Below are positions 61,640 through 64,000 of a stretch of 64,000 bases of DNA, in pieces. Position 1 is the first letter of the stretch. Each line of letters starts with the position of its first letter. A model generated the notes under the pieces. It ran no database searches and was not told the origin of the DNA. It was given only the letters and a program-made list of their open reading frames with translations. The translations under genes were made by a program, and so were the position numbers. Source of the DNA: Pontiella sulfatireligans (GTDB lineage Bacteria > Verrucomicrobiota > Kiritimatiellia > Kiritimatiellales > Pontiellaceae); the NCBI RefSeq assembly GCF_900890705.1, contig NZ_CAAHFH010000002.1, positions 2,179,458 through 2,243,457 on the forward strand, written 5' to 3'.

Positions 61640-64000
61640 ATGAAGAAGAAGTATCTATCCCTATTGCTCGCAGCAGGATTCGCCTGGGTGGCACAGGGGC
61701 AAGTTATATTCGACAGTTCCGTAGGGAGCTACACTGCTGGTGATCTGGCAGGGCAGGAAAACTGGGCAGAACTGCTTATTACATCGAATGGAACCCCAGT
61801 TGTCGGTGTCGACCAATTGGGTTCAAATGCATTCAACGTAGATAACAGCAACTGGATTACCCCCGGGGCGGACGCTGCTTTTCTAGTCACCACCAATGGC
61901 AGCTATGTTTATCTCGATGAAGCATCGGTCTTGAATGATGTTTTTGATGAGTTGACTTACGAAATGGAATTCAAAGTCTCCTTGCCTGGTCGTACTGCCG
62001 GGGATCCGGCTGTTGTAATGGCTAACGATGAATTTATTTATTTTGGAATCACCAGTTCAACCACGAACGGTCTTTCCAAATTTGATAGCAATGATGCGCT
62101 GATACTCATGCGTACCCGTCAGGCGGAAGGAAACATTGACCTTAATTTCCAGAACACGGCCAGTGGTGATGATCGTATTCTAAGGTGTGAAAACGATGGT
62201 ACTAATCTTGGTTGGGATCCGGGGGGCGTATTCGGAACAACTGATTTTGAAACGGATAAGCTGAAGGTGACCGTTGTCATGAGAAAAACCGGTGATGCGG
62301 GTACTTACACGGCTACTGCCACACTGTCCAATACGGTTACCGGGACATTCTTTAATTACGCTAATGCCGATACTAATAGAGTCGTGACAACCACCATCTC
62401 CACCGACCTCTATGCGTCCAGTACTCCGGTTCTGGCTATTGGCCGTCCGGCTGGCGCATATAATGACGATTTTGGATTCGTGGATATTGATATTGATTCC
62501 TTTAAGGTTTCCCGGGCATCGGTAGCCCCTGCTGTGGCAGCTCCTTCGACCTTAATGGCTGCTGCTTATGATGACACTGTGACGCTTAACTGGGATGCGG
62601 TACCGGAAGCCGCCAGCTACAAGCTTTCCAGCTCCACCTCCATGGGAGGGCCTTATACGGAAGTAACCAATATCAACGCCCTTGGCTTTGCCGATTCCGG
62701 GTTGGCCTTCAATATCCCGGTCTACTATGTGGTTCAGGCGGATTTTGGTGTTTTCGGACTCTCGACCAATTCCATGGAAGCCACGGGCACACCATTGGAA
62801 ATCTCTACGGGCACTATCATTGATACATCCTTCACTCAGGGCGAAGGGTATTCGAATGGCGATCTGGCCGACCAGCTGTCCTGGAAATGGGCGACAGGCT
62901 CCGACAGCAATGCATTGAACATCGTAAACCACACCACGACTGGTGAAGCGTCGACGATCGGAAACAACTATAACGCAGCAACCAATCTTGGTAATGCGGT
63001 CTATCTCGATAAGCTGATGGATAACAATGTAGATGACACCCTGCAGGGGGAGATGGATTTTGTGATTTCTTCACAAATTGCAGCGGGTACTAATATTGCT
63101 CTGATTCTTAATCAGGCGATCTTTACGTTGGGCCTTACCTCCGACGAAAATGCGGCTCATAACGCGTATGGAAGCTCGATGGCCTTGTTAGTGGTCCGCC
63201 CGAAAAGCGATGGAAATGTAGAAGTTAACTTTGCCGATACGACCAACGGTGATTCATTGGCAGCACTGCAACGCGAAGCGGTCGGCTGGGATCCGGAAGA
63301 CGAGGATGCAAATGGTGTCACGGCCGATGATCTGATTACCGATTCCATCCACCTGAGCTGGAGTATCCGGAAAACAAGTGTGGCCGATACTTATCAGGCG
63401 CAGGCGACCCTCAGCACGTCGTCGGCTACCAATAAAACGGCAACGTATGTTCTGAAGACGAAGGCTCCCCTGTATGCCGCTTCCGGCGTAAAGTTTACAA
63501 TGGGGCAATATAATGAAGCCAGCAAAGGCGGAAACGATGTGGTCAATACCATTGTTGAATCCATGAGCCTGACGCATACCAACAGTCTGCCGATTCCGGT
63601 AGCCGTAGAGAATGTTGTAACGATTGGCTCAGATCGCACCGTAACCGTCAGTTGGGATGAGGCATTCGAATCCACAGGCTACGAGGTATTCATGTCCGAA
63701 ACCCTGGGCGGTGAGGAAATTAATATTTCCGGCGCAACCACCAACATTACCAGCTTCGTGGATACACCGCGTTTCAACGGTGTTACGAACTATTATAAAG
63801 TCCGGTCGCATTTCGTAACCGGCAATGAAAACTCGGACGCCGTGGCCGGTGTGCCGACCGGCGGGGCGATTGTCAGCACGTTGGCGCATTATGACGGCTG
63901 GAATCAGAATTATGTTTCCGGAGACAGAAGCTTCCCGACCGAGGGTGAGGTTGAAATCAATGGACTTACCTATCTGGATTTCAGAACTGCGGAGATGATG
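61640..64000 (+). CDS. Large secreted modular FN3 protein (3' end outside window)
   Basis: An ideal AAGGAGGAAATACC ribosome site precedes the ATG, and the frame stays open to the last base (787 codons visible). A signal peptide, MKKKYLSLLLAAGFAWVAQG, is followed by alternating modules. Concanavalin-like units open with (V/I)I(F/D)(D/T)S then Y(T/S)(A/N)GDLA (at residues ~22, ~397 and a third near 750). FN3-type units follow, e.g. DDTVTLNWDAVPEAASYKLS and DRTVTVSWDEAFESTGYEVF. It is rich in Asn, Thr and Ser and nearly free of cysteine. It is likely a cell-surface or extracellular glycan-binding protein or adhesin; no catalytic domain is visible so far. Confidence 0.85.
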   Translation, partial: MKKKYLSLLLAAGFAWVAQGQVIFDSSVGSYTAGDLAGQENWAELLITSNGTPVVGVDQLGSNAFNVDNSNWITPGADAAFLVTTNGSYVYLDEASVLNDVFDELTYEMEFKVSLPGRTAGDPAVVMANDEFIYFGITSSTTNGLSKFDSNDALILMRTRQAEGNIDLNFQNTASGDDRILRCENDGTNLGWDPGGVFGTTDFETDKLKVTVVMRKTGDAGTYTATATLSNTVTGTFFNYANADTNRVVTTTISTDLYASSTPVLAIGRPAGAYNDDFGFVDIDIDSFKVSRASVAPAVAAPSTLMAAAYDDTVTLNWDAVPEAASYKLSSSTSMGGPYTEVTNINALGFADSGLAFNIPVYYVVQADFGVFGLSTNSMEATGTPLEISTGTIIDTSFTQGEGYSNGDLADQLSWKWATGSDSNALNIVNHTTTGEASTIGNNYNAATNLGNAVYLDKLMDNNVDDTLQGEMDFVISSQIAAGTNIALILNQAIFTLGLTSDENAAHNAYGSSMALLVVRPKSDGNVEVNFADTTNGDSLAALQREAVGWDPEDEDANGVTADDLITDSIHLSWSIRKTSVADTYQAQATLSTSSATNKTATYVLKTKAPLYAASGVKFTMGQYNEASKGGNDVVNTIVESMSLTHTNSLPIPVAVENVVTIGSDRTVTVSWDEAFESTGYEVFMSETLGGEEINISGATTNITSFVDTPRFNGVTNYYKVRSHFVTGNENSDAVAGVPTGGAIVSTLAHYDGWNQNYVSGDRSFPTEGEVEINGLTYLDFRTAEMM

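Noticed and set aside
61543..61743. 66-codon plus-strand frame before the large secreted protein
   Set aside because: It overlaps the promoter palindrome region and the start of the secreted protein in another frame; the ideal ribosome site belongs to the ATG at 61640.

Overview
This 64 kb window looks like chromosome from an anaerobic, marine, polysaccharide-degrading bacterium of the PVC superphylum, most likely Kiritimatiellota and close to Pontiella. That is an inference from gene content: eight intact S1-type sulfatases with signal peptides, Tat-exported Gfo/Idh/MocA oxidoreductases, large secreted modular enzymes, and a Clostridium/delta-proteobacteria-style nif cluster with nifI1 and nifI2 between nifH and nifD. 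No rRNA, tRNA, CRISPR array or complete IS element was recognised.

Layout. (1) 1-6061: the 3' end of a VAO/4-cresol-dehydrogenase-type flavoprotein, a U32-family protein, a class V aminotransferase, an RdgC-like protein and a short TonB-dependent receptor. (2) 6470-16609: an operon-like run of six intact secreted sulfatases plus an internally deleted seventh (14929-15131). (3) 16678-34614: a nitrogen-fixation island, almost all on the minus strand. One arm is nifH-nifI1-nifI2-nifD-nifK-nif11-small gene-unknown gene. The other is nifE-nifN-nifB-[2Fe-2S] ferredoxin-modA-modB-modC-nifV-nifA-GNAT. It supplies the structural enzyme, the minimum NifB/E/N cofactor pathway, molybdate import, homocitrate synthesis, an electron carrier, the sigma-54 activator and the PII-type ammonia switch. 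nifH and nifE each have a clear sigma-54 promoter. (4) 34615-38576: a repeat-rich spacer, a small membrane protein and a DEAH helicase with hydrophobic C-terminal segments. (5) 38938-64000: a second carbohydrate locus. It holds two Gfo/Idh/MocA paralogues, a toxin-antitoxin pair whose toxin gene has an in-frame TGA, two paralogous NarL-type two-component systems, two sulfatases, a LamG/FAD-oxidoreductase/F5-8C fusion, a DUF1080 protein, a GH43-like protein, a DUF5703-like glycosidase, an SGNH-hydrolase/GH43-tail deletion scar, and the start of a very large secreted FN3 protein that runs off the window.

Most notable observations. (a) The two sigma-54 nif promoters carry the same upstream architecture: a GACAWTTATTTCC-type motif lies exactly 104 bp upstream, and a second inverted copy lies 82 bp beyond it, in both cases. 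No canonical TGT-N10-ACA NifA site was seen, so this is a candidate alternative nif enhancer. (b) A 73-aa ORF near the end of the nifHDK arm ends in a near-copy of the NifK C-terminal tail (16 of 20 residues), with many synonymous differences that suggest it is maintained. (c) Two gene-deletion scars, one nonsense-interrupted toxin gene and several families of intergenic inverted repeats show local genome decay and rearrangement.
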